A stretch of 64,000 nt of DNA from Allacma fusca (Eukaryota; Arthropoda; Collembola; Symphypleona; Sminthuridae): the NCBI GenBank assembly GCA_947179485.1, contig OX359247.1, forward strand, positions 41,950,801-42,014,800, written 5' to 3'. Each line of letters starts with the position of its first letter. The stretch's first letter is position 1. This document shows positions 26,018-37,519 of this stretch, piece by piece. The notes beneath the pieces are model-generated. The model searched no databases. It worked only from the letters and a program-made list of their open reading frames with translations, and was not told the DNA's origin. A program made the translations under genes and the position numbers.

Positions 26018-27414
26018 TTTTCCCTTCAACCACCTTTTCTCCTTCAAATGATTTTAATCTTCAGTTAGGACTACCTGCAAATCAAATCCGATATGTAATA
26101 ATATTTACATGCCGAGATTGTCATTTGTCAGTAATACAGTACACGAAGCACGCACACACATGTATACATACGTTTCGAAAATTTTACTAAAATAAATTTT
26201 CCTGGTCACACCAGTATGCGTCTATTGACGCATCTTACATTGCAAAATGTTTTACGAAAAATAATAATTTTAAATTAAACTTTTTATCAACACTTTAAAA
26301 TCATAACCATATGATGACAGTTGAGCTTTGAGCTATTTGATATTGAAATATGCGTAATAATGTGGAACTTTGTTTCACTTTGCCCCTAAAAAGCGACATG
26401 GATTTAAAGGGTCCGTCCAAAAGAATACAAGATTCAATCACTCCAAGAAATACATAATCAAATTACCAATCTGTCCACTCACCGTCGTTGCAACAACATA
26501 GAACTCACGGACGCAGGGAACATAACTAACTCTAGTAGCAGTAGTGTTGGCTCGCTCGAGCTGTTTATTATTGTTCCCAGTACGAAAGAGTTCAAGCTCA
26601 AACGTTTGAGGTTTGAGTGCTATTGTATGAAGCATACAATTCCACACAACCCTTTGGAAGTTTGTACATACTTTCTGCCAACGATTTCCACTACAAGCAT
26701 AGCAATGTAAAACGTGGAGCAAGTAGGCGATACGCAAATATTAATTACGTAACCTATTTAGATGGCACATTGCCACTGCGAATTATTTTAAAGTTTTACA
26801 AGCACTGGCTCAAATATCAGACGTTTCAAAGAGATAAAAACTAGTTGTTTATTACCGTACTAAAAAGCTTCAACATTTAAAGTGAAGTAGATCTAACGTT
26901 GTGTTATTCGAAAGTTATATACTTACAGGTACAGAGTGTTAATAATAATTTCTCCTAGCCCACCAGCTCATATAATACATATTGAAAATTATTGTTTGAA
27001 TTATTTCGATTCCCCAATTTTGCTAAGAATATATTTGCGGGTTTTTCAAAAATACAGTATTGACCTAGGTCAAACCATATGGTCACGGCGTTTAAAGGTG
27101 AGGAGCAAAGTTGACATTTTTTGAAGGAAACTTATTATTAAAATTGATTTTCCAAAATAAAAGTATGTAATTAAACATAAATGTTGATGGTAGTTTGTTG
27201 CAATTTTATTGCCTTCAATTTCGGTGTTATGCATGTCAGTACCATAAGTGTTCTCATCAGGGCAGGTCATATGGTAATTGTGCTATTTATCACAAACATT
27301 TTCATTTTTAGCTTCCATACGACTCGACAAATGAATTCTCAATTGAAAGCACACACAATTTTCTACAAATTACATAGACTAGAAGTTTCTGACATTTTCC
27401 AGAAATGTTAAAAA
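26018..27414. other. Spacer upstream of the RING gene
   Basis: About 1.4 kb containing the presumed RING-gene promoter and 5' UTR. No additional gene supported; open frames here are short and composition-driven. Confidence 0.45.
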
Positions 27415-28480
27415 ACGTCTATTTTCAATTCAAAAATAAAGTTTACAGACAAATTGATGTTTCTGCAATGGGGAGCCAAATTTCTGGAACAATAATTACC
27501 AGAAATTGAAAATAAACTAATTCAAGATAACGTCACTATTAATTTTTGGGTGAAATACATAGAAGACATTTTGTCTATTATTGATATTGGAGCAAAAGAA
27601 CCACTTCTTTGCCAACTGAATACATTTCATCCGAGCATTAAATTTACTGTGGAAGATGAGAATAACAATATGCTGTCATCTTTAGATATACAAGTAATTA
27701 GAACATCTGAAGGCTTTAAAACTAAAATATACAGGAAAGTTACTCACACAGAAAGGTCTGAATTTCCATTTCTTTCATCACCCAGTATACAAAATATATG
27801 TATCTGTAGTTGATTCACTTATGTACACTCAGGGCTTTTAGCCTATGCAATCAGGAATCCATATACAATATACAAATAGAAGAGGCACATTACATTTACT
27901 CTACCTTTATGAAAAATGGATACCCGAAACATTTTATCGATAGAAGAAACGCACGAACGCGTAGCTAGTTTACTCCAATAAATATACCAAATTCAGCCTT
28001 AATTCAAACTGGATGTTTTAAATAGTCCAATCAATGAAGAGGAAGACAGACGAATTCAACATCAGCATTGTAACGATGGGTGAACTGCGGTTATCGAAAA
28101 ATAAATATGGTTACCTACTTCATTGGCGTAGCTTCAAACAGCATTGTAGATTTTCTTCAAAGAAATTTAAGATGGAAACCAACGTTTACGCCTGGTATTA
28201 AAATGACATTTTTAAACAAGGTCGAAGACCCGGAGCGAATACCAAAATAATACACAAGATTGTATTTACCTCATGTGATTATGTCTACATTTGAGAAACT
28301 GGTCTAGCTCTGGCAGTTCGAAGTAAATTTTAAAATTAAAACATTGTTACCCTTTTGTGATGTAATAGTACATAGTTCTACATACACTAAAGATGACCAC
28401 GGTTGTGGTTCGATAGCTCGATATATAATAACACTATTTGACAGAAACCAATTTAACAATGAATAATAACTAAACAAACG
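27415..28480 (+). pseudogene. Decayed Penelope-like retroelement (reverse transcriptase and GIY-YIG remnants)
   Basis: A retrotransposon relic. Near 27430-27490 is the RT segment NKVYRQIDVSAMGSQIS. The frame then breaks, and at 27550-27740 the catalytic-region equivalent of the family's Y-x-D-D appears as YIEDILSI, followed by LNTFHPSIKFTVED and LDIQVIRTSEGFKTKIYRK. Further frameshifts are needed to follow the C-terminal part (VVDSLMYTQGF, then YEKWIPETFYR). At about 28275-28310 the core of a GIY-YIG nuclease can still be read (SCDYVYI, stop, ETGL), where the motif Gly codon has become TGA. RT plus GIY-YIG is the hallmark of Penelope-like elements. Many stops and frameshifts make it non-functional. 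The ends are not visible. Confidence 0.75.
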
Positions 28481-30608
28481 TATTTTAAAAGATTTATGTA
28501 ATGGGGCTAAACCAGATAAGTATATCCTTTATTTCTGGAAGGAACATCAGAGAAATAAATATAGTTTGAAGAAACTTTAAAGAGATTTTATTAAACTTCT
28601 TCGAACTCTTTTTTACCAGTGCATTGGTAGGTACGTTGTCACATTTTAAATCCAATTTGTAAAAAACAAACATCGACATTTTTATTTTTGCAATTTTTAT
28701 TTTCGAAATCAATTTTTAAAATTTTCGATTTTTAAAATCGAAAAATATTTCGAGGGAAAAATCTTCCACGGAAATTGAATATAAACTTTGACGCCATATG
28801 GGTTGACCAAAATCAGTGTTGTATTTTGGAAAATCCGCAAAACAAATCTCAAAAATTCAAACATGCTTACTGTTGTATATGATCTAGTGTGTGGAAATGA
28901 TTTGCCACCCCCGGTACATCAGTATCTGTAATAATTGAAGGAGTGAAACATTAAAAATATCCGTTAACAGCGTTTGTTCGTTGGTGACTATAAATAAGGG
29001 TGATACTGAAGCCCCTGAAGTGAACTATATGTTCTCATGTAAGCATTTTTTTTATAACAACCGTTTATTGTCAATATTTTTCTCTTTGAATATTTTTGCT
29101 GTTACGTAGCACATTTAAAGGCTTTGGAATTTTTAAGCTGTAGAGTTTTTTTTGTATATAGTCTAACTTTAATGTAATAATAATTTGTTCTCCAATAATT
29201 ATTGTTGTCGTTACCGATAATTGTTGGCCGGCAGTTGTTATTTATTGCGAAATTCTTACTACCCCCTTCCCCCCCCCCAAATATAACACCACTAGCCCTC
29301 CCAACAACAAACTGTTCTTCCCTATGTATAGGCTACACATTACCACCCCACGCACACTTTGTATAAAAATCAGAAACCAAAAAAATTGAAATCAAATCTT
29401 AAATGAAATTGCATAACATCTAACATCACAGTCTCACTATAACGGACTCTCTTATGTGTGCTGACCGGATGAACTAGTCACAGAAGGTGATCCCGTAGAT
29501 CAATTTGAGTTTGTAATAATTACTGAGCCAATAGGAGATATTCATATTTAAGTAAATTAATTGTAAGTACTTAACTCCAGCATTCAAGTTCTAATTGTTA
29601 GTCCCTTGTATGCATTCTACTGCAAATAAAACTGAACAAGTATTATTTCTAATATACGAAGATTTATCAGCCAGCAAGCAATGAGTAAAATGTGCATTAG
29701 TAAGCAGGTTACTTGGCTTTTTTGAACTATCGTATTACAAACTGTAGTAATCATTACTTAGATTGAAATTAGAATGTGAGAGTCATTTTACCAGATCATT
29801 GTTTAATTTTGAGATATTTCTCCAGATTTTAGAAACAATATGCCAAATTAGATCATTTGCTGAAAACTTTTTTCCAATAGATTTTTCAACGATCTTGTGT
29901 GGAAAATGTTCAATTTATGTCCTAAATGCTACCAAAATCCAATACAAATATGCACATACATATGTAAATTGTAGAAAATTGATTTAGTATTTATGTGAAT
30001 TTTGCTGTTTAATTTATTGACCATTGCATGGTGACAACAATGGTCTGAAATCAAAGAGCACAAATAATTTTATCAAGAAAACGTTTACATTTCATTACGA
30101 ACTGTATATTTTTGTGTCTTGTAATAATAACTATTTAATATTGTACTGGAGTTCCTTATCCAAAAATGTAGTGACACACATACATATCAACGAAGACCGT
30201 ACTAATTGTAAATACTGTAGCGCTTACATGAGCTGTCGAGACTGCGAGAACCAGTGGAATCCGATTTGTAAAAATGACCTTTAAAGAATGTTCAAATAAT
30301 TATACAACTCCATAATTGCATGGTATTTGAGAATTGAAACCCCTGGAAACAAAGAATGTCGTAAAATATTGAGCAGTACCTGGAAGTGGCACTGACAAAG
30401 ACCAACGTGAGCTATTGCTAATACGGAAATGTCTACCATAGCCATATTTACTTCCAAGTGCCAGCAAAAGTTGCAAATACTATTTCGAAAACCATTGTGT
30501 GACTGAATTAAAAATTATGAAACCCTATAGACACTGATGGGGCTGACTATAAATATATAAGACCCTGATAAACTCGAAAAGTCAAATCATTCCATAAAAT
30601 CAGCTACA
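28481..30608. other. AT-rich spacer upstream of the small Cys-protein gene pair
   Basis: About 2.1 kb. Contains a short perfect palindrome around 28713-28742 (TTTTCGATTTTTAAAATCG), a C-rich run at 29268-29278, and the upstream region of the first small gene. No other gene supported. Confidence 0.4.
30554..30592 (+). promoter_or_regulatory. Putative core promoter of small Cys-protein gene A
   Basis: TATATAAG at 30554-30561 and, about 35 bp downstream, TCATTC (30587-30592), which fits the arthropod initiator TCAKTY. The ATG follows at 30609. The second gene keeps TCATTCCATAAA at 32819-32830 just before its ATG, with a weaker TATA-like TATAGAT further upstream. Confidence 0.45.
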
Positions 30609-31555
30609 ATGACTCTTATTGCATGTGACCAAGAACGGAGAATTTTATTCAATGTTCAAAGCCATGCTTTGTTCATCATGATTTCTATATTATTTTTAAG
30701 CGGGTCTCAGGGCGCACCACAAAATCTGACAACTTGTTCGTAGTTCTATTCAATCCTGTTCCAGTAAAATATCTGACTTGTAACTCATTACATAATTGAG
30801 AAATTGGTTAACCTATATTTTTAATTGGTTTTCAGGCGACGCTTTTCAAACTTCTCTTCACTTTAACGGGGAGATTTGTGAGAATGGGCGAAGAATCGAG
30901 ATGACGAATGTAGATGTCGCAACAGCTTGGTATTGTTGTTCTGGTAAATTATTGATCTCATTTTTTTCGTCCTCACGAAGGTGAAATCCCATAATTATAT
31001 GTAAATAAATTAAACTCATCTATGCAGATGTTCCATTCGACGACGTCCGTGCTGTGGCTTCAATTAGTATTACAGAAACCACTTTGAATGTCAGCATGAG
31101 TTTAAGACATTTAACAACGCCACCATTTGAAAAGGATAACCTAGGGAAGTCTGGGGTACTGTACAGTTATGTAGGACAGGTTCTCTTGAGCAAGGAGTAT
31201 GATGGGGTAAATATAGTTCAATGATTATTTTTGTGAATAAATTATGCAGTAAAGTAAGAGCAAGAAATAATAATTATTATTGTGACAATTTTGAGGACAA
31301 ATTTTAATGACCCGTATGGTACGATTACAGCTACCAATGACATACCTATGGGAGGACACAATCGTTTCTGGGGGTAATAATGTCATTGTCAGACGGCACG
31401 AATGCGAGCTGTATTTGATACTACCCAATGACACTACCACTGAGGATCCTTCCATCAACAACACGACGGACTCTTCCGCTTTAACATTTTACGCTATCAA
31501 CAATCTATTCTTACTGATTTCCTTCCTAACTGTAGCTTTAATTTTGGAAAAATAG
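30609..31555 (+). CDS. Small secreted or membrane-anchored Cys protein, gene A (212 aa, family not recognised)
   Basis: I do not recognise this family. Exons: 30609-30735, 30836-30943, 31028-31206, 31331-31555; sum 639 nt, in frame. There is an N-terminal hydrophobic signal (HALFIMISILFLSGSQG, cleavage likely before APQNLT), then a compact domain with Cys at LTTC, GEIC, WYCC and RHEC, several NxS/T sites (NVSMSL, NDTTT, NNTT), a Thr/Ser-rich stalk and a C-terminal hydrophobic segment ending ALILEK. That suggests a GPI signal or a single TM anchor. The exon 1 donor (T|GTTCGT) is inferred: it restores the frame, creates a Cys codon, and is identical in gene B. Exons 1-3 have exactly the same lengths in both genes. 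An AATAAA lies at 31640-31645. Probably an extracellular lineage-specific protein; function unknown. Confidence 0.7.
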
Positions 31556-32832
31556 CAATGAATTATTTAAGAATCTAGAAACAAAACTCGTTTGTTTACA
31601 CACTGGGTAGATATGGATCAACACACATAACTGATTATAAATAAATGTCCAACTCTATTTTACGATCATGTAACTAGGTAGGTATCGATCTTGAGCGACC
31701 CTTACGTTGCAGTTTCAACATTTGATTGTAATAATTAATTATAAAATAATTATTCCTTTACAGAAATATTCATTGTTTTTAAGTCTCGTAATGGTTTTGT
31801 ATTAAGTCCATTTCCGTTAACAAGCTTCGAATTAAAATATAAAAATTAAAAAATGTACAACTCAAAAATATGATTTGTAGTCATTGAATAGACACTGATA
31901 AATAAAGTACTGAATTTCTCATAATCATTTGATAAGACAAATATTTTGGTCATTTTAAACGCGCATTACGATCGATACATGACCTACATGTAAACATCAA
32001 GAGATGCAAAACAGTTTGTGAGCATGTATTCGGAGATTGAGCACGTTAGTTTCGTTTTGCACTGGTTTCATAACTGATATTTTTAATCTAACTGCTTCTC
32101 TAGTCAAGAGATATAAGGGAGTGACTCATCCTTTTTTATCATCCACTATAGTTTGTATGTTGAAGATACTTTTCCAGGCTTGCTAAAGTGTGTTACTGTT
32201 ACATTGACCTACACATCAATATTTGAGATCACAAGGGTCACAAGCGTGAAGGAAAGTTGGAAATTTTAAAATTTGTTAATCCCGCATAAATTTTGTAAAT
32301 AAATGCAATTTTGCTCAACAACCCTTTGTAGGAAATTTTGCAGGTTTCCTAGTGAGCTATTCCACAGGGCATTGTGTTGTGGATTGTGGGCATGACCAAC
32401 AAAACAGAGAGCAGGATAGGGAAGCGCTGTGAGAATAACAGCTACAAAAATGTGGCAGGAATTTCAAGGTTGCAATTTTATTATGGTAGGTTTGGTGTGG
32501 TCATTGGTTATCATTTCCAGACTCCAAGATTGCAGCAAAATACGGATTTGCTCTCGATAGCCTAAATCAACAACTGCTGCAACATATTACGGATTTGAGA
32601 ATTGAAACCCCGGAAACCAATCTTTTCGGTAAATATTGAGTAGTACCTGGAAGGCCTGCTATGGCTGCTAATAAGGAAATGTAAAATTACCTGCTATAAA
32701 TAGGATTACTCCAATACATTTAGCACAGTCACCACACATTATTTCAAAATTATGACACTGATTAGGCTCACCATATAGATAAATGCAAAATTAACGCAAA
32801 AAGCTAACTCATTCCATAAAGTTAAAGCTACA
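31556..32832. other. Spacer between small Cys-protein genes A and B
   Basis: About 1.3 kb. The stretch 32595-32700 is a diverged duplicate of 30330-30440 upstream of gene A (shared GAGAATTGAAACCCC and AGTACCTGGAAG), so the duplicated unit includes upstream sequence. No further gene. Confidence 0.6.
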
Positions 32833-33827
32833 ATGGCGGTTGCAATTGATCGAACGCGAAGATCTTCATTCCATGAAAACATTTCCCACCCGGCTTTGTT
32901 TATCACATTTGCTTTGTTATTCGCAAGAGGAACTCAGGCTGCACCACAAAATCTTACTTGTTCGTACTGTAGTGCTAAAACTTTTCCAGCAAAATATCCG
33001 AATTGCAACTCTTGAGGGATTTGTTGAACCTTATATTTTTAACAATTTTCAGGTGACGAAGACCAAACTTCCCTTTACTTCAATGGGAAGATTTGCGAGA
33101 ATAGAGCAACAATCGAAGTTAGCGAAGGGCCACTTTTAACAGTTTGGCATTGTTGTTCTGGTAAATATTTAGGGTTATTTTCCATTAAACCAAATTTCAA
33201 TTCAAAAATGAAACGTTTGATAAATGATTTAAACTTATTTGAGCAGCTGTTCCATTCGATGATGTCTACGTTGTTGCAGCTGTAATTATTCCTGAACCAG
33301 AAACCTACAGGAATGTCAGCATGAGTTTAAGAAATTTCACGACACCATTATTTGACAAGAACAACCCAGGGATGTCGGGGGTACTTTACAGCTATGAAGA
33401 GCCGGGTCACTTGAGTTCTGCTGAGGTAAATATTACATTTTACGTAATACCTATAATTTACTTATAAATGCAATTAAAAGATTCTTCAGGAAAAATTAGC
33501 ACGATTTATTATCATGTGTAATTAGTTATAAGACAACGAAGATAACATTTTATGTTATGTGTAATCTGATTCCAGGCACCATTGACAATCCTCTGGGAGG
33601 ATACAATTATTTCTGGAGGCAATCGAATCGTTAGAAGACACGAATGCAAACTACATGCAATACCATCCAACCAAACTACCGATACGGTTCCACCGAATGA
33701 GGCTGGTTCAACATCCCCGGAGTCTTCCACGACGGAATCTTCAGCTTTAACGTTTTACGCTGTTAACAAACTATTCTTCCTCGTTTCATTCCTTGTTGTA
33801 GCTTGTATAATAATTGTAGAAAATTAA
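32833..33827 (+). CDS. Small secreted or membrane-anchored Cys protein, gene B (221 aa, paralog of gene A)
   Basis: Tandem duplicate of gene A. Exons: 32833-32959 (127 nt), 33053-33160 (108), 33247-33425 (179), 33576-33827 (252); sum 666 nt, in frame. It shares with A the signal peptide end (GTQAAPQNLTC), FNGKIC, a WHCC pair, AVPFDDV, NVSMSLRNFTTP, SGVLYSYE, LWEDTIISGGN, IVRRHEC and the C-terminal LTFYAVNKLFFLVSFL segment. The stalk is longer and richer in Pro/Ser/Thr than in A, so the last exon is the most variable. Five Cys at the same places in both imply at least one unpaired Cys or an intermolecular bond. The last residues are VEN, after a run of hydrophobic residues. Function unknown. 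Confidence 0.7.
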
Positions 33828-36099
33828 AACACAAACGATGCATCAATACATAATTAAGTACATACATATATACCTTATATCTACCGAATGTACCATCTAT
33901 ACTGTCTGTACATTCCTTATTTCAATCATCTTAGCCAGGACTGGACCTAGGGTCAGCTTTTCTTTGTAAACAAATGGTATTATTAAAAAAATCCTTGTTG
34001 GTTGCAGCAACAAAACTATATAAAAATTTTGTTTAAACTCGTTTAAGATGAACCATTACAATAAAATAGCTTTGCAGGTAATTAAAAACTGGCTCCAATT
34101 CATCATCTCCTTGACTGGTTTTGTTTTGTTTGGTCTCATAGTATTAATAAAATGGAATGCGTCGAACTACATTATAAAGAGTACAGAAATACTGAAATCC
34201 ATTCATATAAATACATATAAGCACTATTAAAGAGTATACTCACAACAAAATTAAATTTACACTGATTACAAATTTACTTGAATTTAGTTTTTCAGTATTT
34301 TTCTTTCCCATTTATAGTAATGTGCAATGTTTCATCTGGTTTTTCACAACGCTTACATGCAAACCACTGAACAAGCACTTCGGCCCCCCTGGGATAACAT
34401 TGACTTTTGTACGGGTATGCTGGAATGAGTTCAAATTATTGTAATCTACATATAGAGAAAATATTGTATTCAATTATTAGGAACTCTCAAAATGAGATTT
34501 AGACGGTATTCTGCCCTCGTACGGTAGAATGATGAGCGTTTTTAAATATCCAATTTGTTTAGAAAGTCAACAGTGAGTGGATCGTCCATTAGTATAGAAT
34601 TCAAACTGTTTGAATAATAAATAATGGACCGTTTCAGTTTGAAAATTTATAATAATTATAAAATTATATAAAAAGTAATAAGATTAATTATTATTATTAC
34701 TCCATAGTCTATTCATGACTACATTGACAATGACCGCAATAAAAAATAGAAAAAGGGCATCCATATTATCCTGCTGGTATTTTAAATAAAAAGTACCTGG
34801 ACGCTCATAAAGTAGGCAATTGTGATTTTATCCTACAATGCCCCAATCCTGGCTTTTGCATGTACTAAAATAATACTCTTTTACAGGTGAATGATAAATG
34901 CTAGTATGTTCCTATATGAAGAATACTATAGGAGTAACAAAATGGTCCTATAATTTTCATTTACATATCGAATATATGCATACGGGAAACTGATTGAGAA
35001 TTGAGAATTATGTACATTTTTGAGTTTATTTTAAAAAATCGCCTGGGAAATATATACATACACACTTGTTCAAATTATGGGCGATGGGAATACTAAAAGT
35101 TAAATATGGAAAAATATCTTATCGCAATCAGTATCTTTCCTATCTATACATACACACAAAGTTTGCCTTACACATGGGGCAAAGTGGATTTTATTGCTAA
35201 ATTTTGTCTTTGCTTCGGTAGAAACAGGAAAAATAAACGGGGAAATTTACTCCAATCCTTCCGCCATGCCATTATACACCTATCTGTATATACACATGAA
35301 GAAGAGACAAAGCGTACTTTTTTATTTAGAATACGATGTGTTAACTTCATTGTATTTGAACTCATTGTTACACTCTTTACCAGACATCTCTAAGGGGCAA
35401 TTCACTTGTTTGCTTTTGTTTATAAACAAAATCCCCGTCATACCTGATATCACAGGGTCAAACAAACAAAACAGCTCTATCAGTGCAATCCCTGACATTG
35501 ACTATACATTTCCATTTATCTACATTAGAACGCATCATATTCTGACTCACTGTCTCTTTTCCCAGGTAAGCATAAATATAATACCCACTAACGAATACAA
35601 CTTTAAACCTTGCTAGGTATTGACTATGAGGAAAGAGAGGCTTAACAGACAGACACATCATGCTCAATAGCTCGCCATTGCATCCCAAATGCAAATACAA
35701 TAAAAGGTGGATTCTTTCCGCATTGCCTTAAAGCCAGTACTTACTCCATCAACAAGTGCAGTACTGCATTATTCATGTAGATTCATTAGAATCAGAAACC
35801 ATATAAATAGTCAGTTCATGGAATCCAACCACAGAAGCTTGGGTGACGGTGGATTCCTTTTGAAAATTATTTCCATTATCAATTGTTCCAAGGAAGATTG
35901 ACTTCACAGTTACTGCTTTTATCAGACAATCAGAAACCCTGTGAGAAATAATTCTTTAGATTTGAAATATAATTTACCTGTAACTATATCTATATAAACC
36001 GCTTTTGACTGTCTCAAACCATGAACCAATAATAATTGTTACCCTACTAGGTCTTTGCAGTAATACTGCAATAGCATCGAGGAAACTACCAGGCTCAAG
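33828..36099. other. AT-rich spacer
   Basis: About 2.3 kb with no supported gene. A 140-codon open frame at 35194-35616 has no recognisable domain and shares its sequence with an overlapping frame, so I did not call it. A TATATAAA near 35990 precedes a short open frame described separately. Confidence 0.4.
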
Positions 36100-36270
36100 A
36101 TGCAACAGTTCCCAAGCACTTCAGCAGTAAATATTCTTGGAATTATGGTCCTACATTATGCTTGGAAAAGGTTACGTTCAAAAAAGAAGAAAGAGGAGAC
36201 AGCGGATTCTTCTAACAATAATAATAACAGCAATAATAACAATAATTATTGTAATAATCCTTGCATTTAA
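36100..36270 (+). CDS. Possible microprotein, 56 aa, hydrophobic segment then basic and Asn-rich tail
   Basis: A short open frame below usual calling limits. It encodes a short hydrophobic stretch (VNILGIMVLHYAW), a strongly basic block (KRLRSKKKKEE) and an Asn-rich tail ending NNPCI. A TATATAAA lies near 35990 and an AATAAA-type signal near 36380, so a short transcript is conceivable. The Asn run comes from an AAT/AAC microsatellite, which weakens the case. No homology recognised; it may be spurious. Confidence 0.25.
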   Translation: MQQFPSTSAVNILGIMVLHYAWKRLRSKKKKEETADSSNNNNNSNNNNNYCNNPCI

Positions 36271-36519
36271 AAGAAAATTGTATATAAATACCATATAATT
36301 ATTACATGCTGCACAAACAGTAAGTACAATCATATGGTCTTACAATATAAATCTCCAGAAATTCATTTAACATGCTTGTGTTAATAAAAGGTTCTGAAAA
36401 TTGTGAATTTTACTAAACACAAATGTAAAAAGTGTGCCACGTGCATACTAGAATTTCTTTAAATTTTAAATTAGCTTTTTTGCAGAAAGGCAATAAGTAC
36501 TCATGAATGTAATAATATA

Positions 36520-36944
36520 TACCGTAAAAACCCTAAAGATGGCCCCCGGCCAACTTCCAAACATTAACCTAAACCCAGGCTATCTTTAGAGGCCCGGCTA
36601 CCTTTAGGAGCCGGCCATCTCTACTAAATAAAATAGTGTAAATTACAAAATATGATTTTTTAATGAAAAAAATGTTTTTTAATATTGAGTTATATTCCAG
36701 AATAATGAATGTAGCATAATTCGGATTCAGATGAATAGTCCAGATTGTCCGTAGAGTAAATAACAGCTTCAAAATTTTAACTGCACATATAGAAAAAAAC
36801 TATTGTATAAAAAACCAGGCCATCTTTGGGGGCCCGGCTATCTTTAGAGGCCGGCTATCTCTATATGTATGGGGTAAAACCCAGGCCATCTTTAGGGTCC
36901 CGGCCACCTTTGGAGGCCCGGCCATGTTTAGGGTTTTTACGGTA
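36520..36944. mobile_element. MITE with 18-bp terminal inverted repeats, TA-flanked
   Basis: The left end TACCGTAAAAACCCTAAA (36520-36537) is the exact reverse complement of the right end TTTAGGGTTTTTACGGTA (36927-36944). Ends beginning at TA suit a Tc1/mariner-type TA target duplication. Subterminal zones contain repeated GC-rich units of the form GGCCATCTTTAG / GGCCCGGCTA around an AT-rich centre. No transposase frame, so non-autonomous. Confidence 0.75.
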
Positions 36945-37132
36945 ATTATATTTTGGTTGGCTTAAATACATTGGATTAAGCCATATCTTAAACTCCACCG
37001 AGATACCTAATATTGAGCATTACTCTGTGACTTTAAAAGGATTGTTGCTCAAATAAGAACCATATAATTCCGATGAGAGTACTGACAAGCAATAAACAGC
37101 GAGGTTAGCAAATACTAGCTGTGGATTATGAA

Positions 37133-37258
37133 ATGGGCAAATCGAAAGTATTGCTCGCCATTTGTTTCACTGTGGTAAGCTGCAGTACACGCTTAAAATA
37201 TCCGCAGGTTACGGACCATAAGGATAAATTGGATTATCAAGAATGTAGTGAACTGTGA
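37133..37258 (+). CDS. Possible secreted short peptide or orphan signal-peptide exon (41 aa)
   Basis: An open frame starts MGKSKVLLAICFTVVSC, a textbook-looking signal peptide, followed by about 24 residues with one Cys. A good splice donor (GTG|GTAAGC) sits inside the frame, so this could instead be the first exon of a gene, but no matching downstream exon is visible before the vitellogenin gene on the other strand. Low confidence. Confidence 0.2.
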   Translation: MGKSKVLLAICFTVVSCSTRLKYPQVTDHKDKLDYQECSEL

Positions 37259-37424
37259 TTGAGGAGTTTACTAAAGGATTTAGTTTTTTTGTAACTGCAC
37301 GTATTAAATGTCATGTTTAGCATGTTATGATGGGTAAGGCCCAAGTGAGATAAATATGCCCCCGTTTAGCTGGTTTATGATGAGTTAGTTTTAAGTAATT
37401 TGAGAGAACTTAACACAGATTGTT

Positions 37425-37430
37425 TTTATT
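37425..37430 (-). terminator. Poly(A) signal of vitellogenin
   Basis: AATAAA on the minus strand about 90 bp after the vitellogenin stop codon. Confidence 0.5.
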
Positions 37431-37519
37431 ATACTTATTAAAGTACACACAGATAAAAGGATAGAAGGGGGTGATAGTACCCTGGAACGTTCGATCTACG
37501 ATAAATCAGTATCCCAGTC

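Noticed and set aside
26018..26047. RING gene starting at 26047
   Set aside because: The codon there is TTG; the first ATG in frame is at 26017, just before the RING.
35194..35616. 140-codon frame in the spacer left of the MITE
   Set aside because: No domain, no start context, low complexity; an overlapping frame is equally open.
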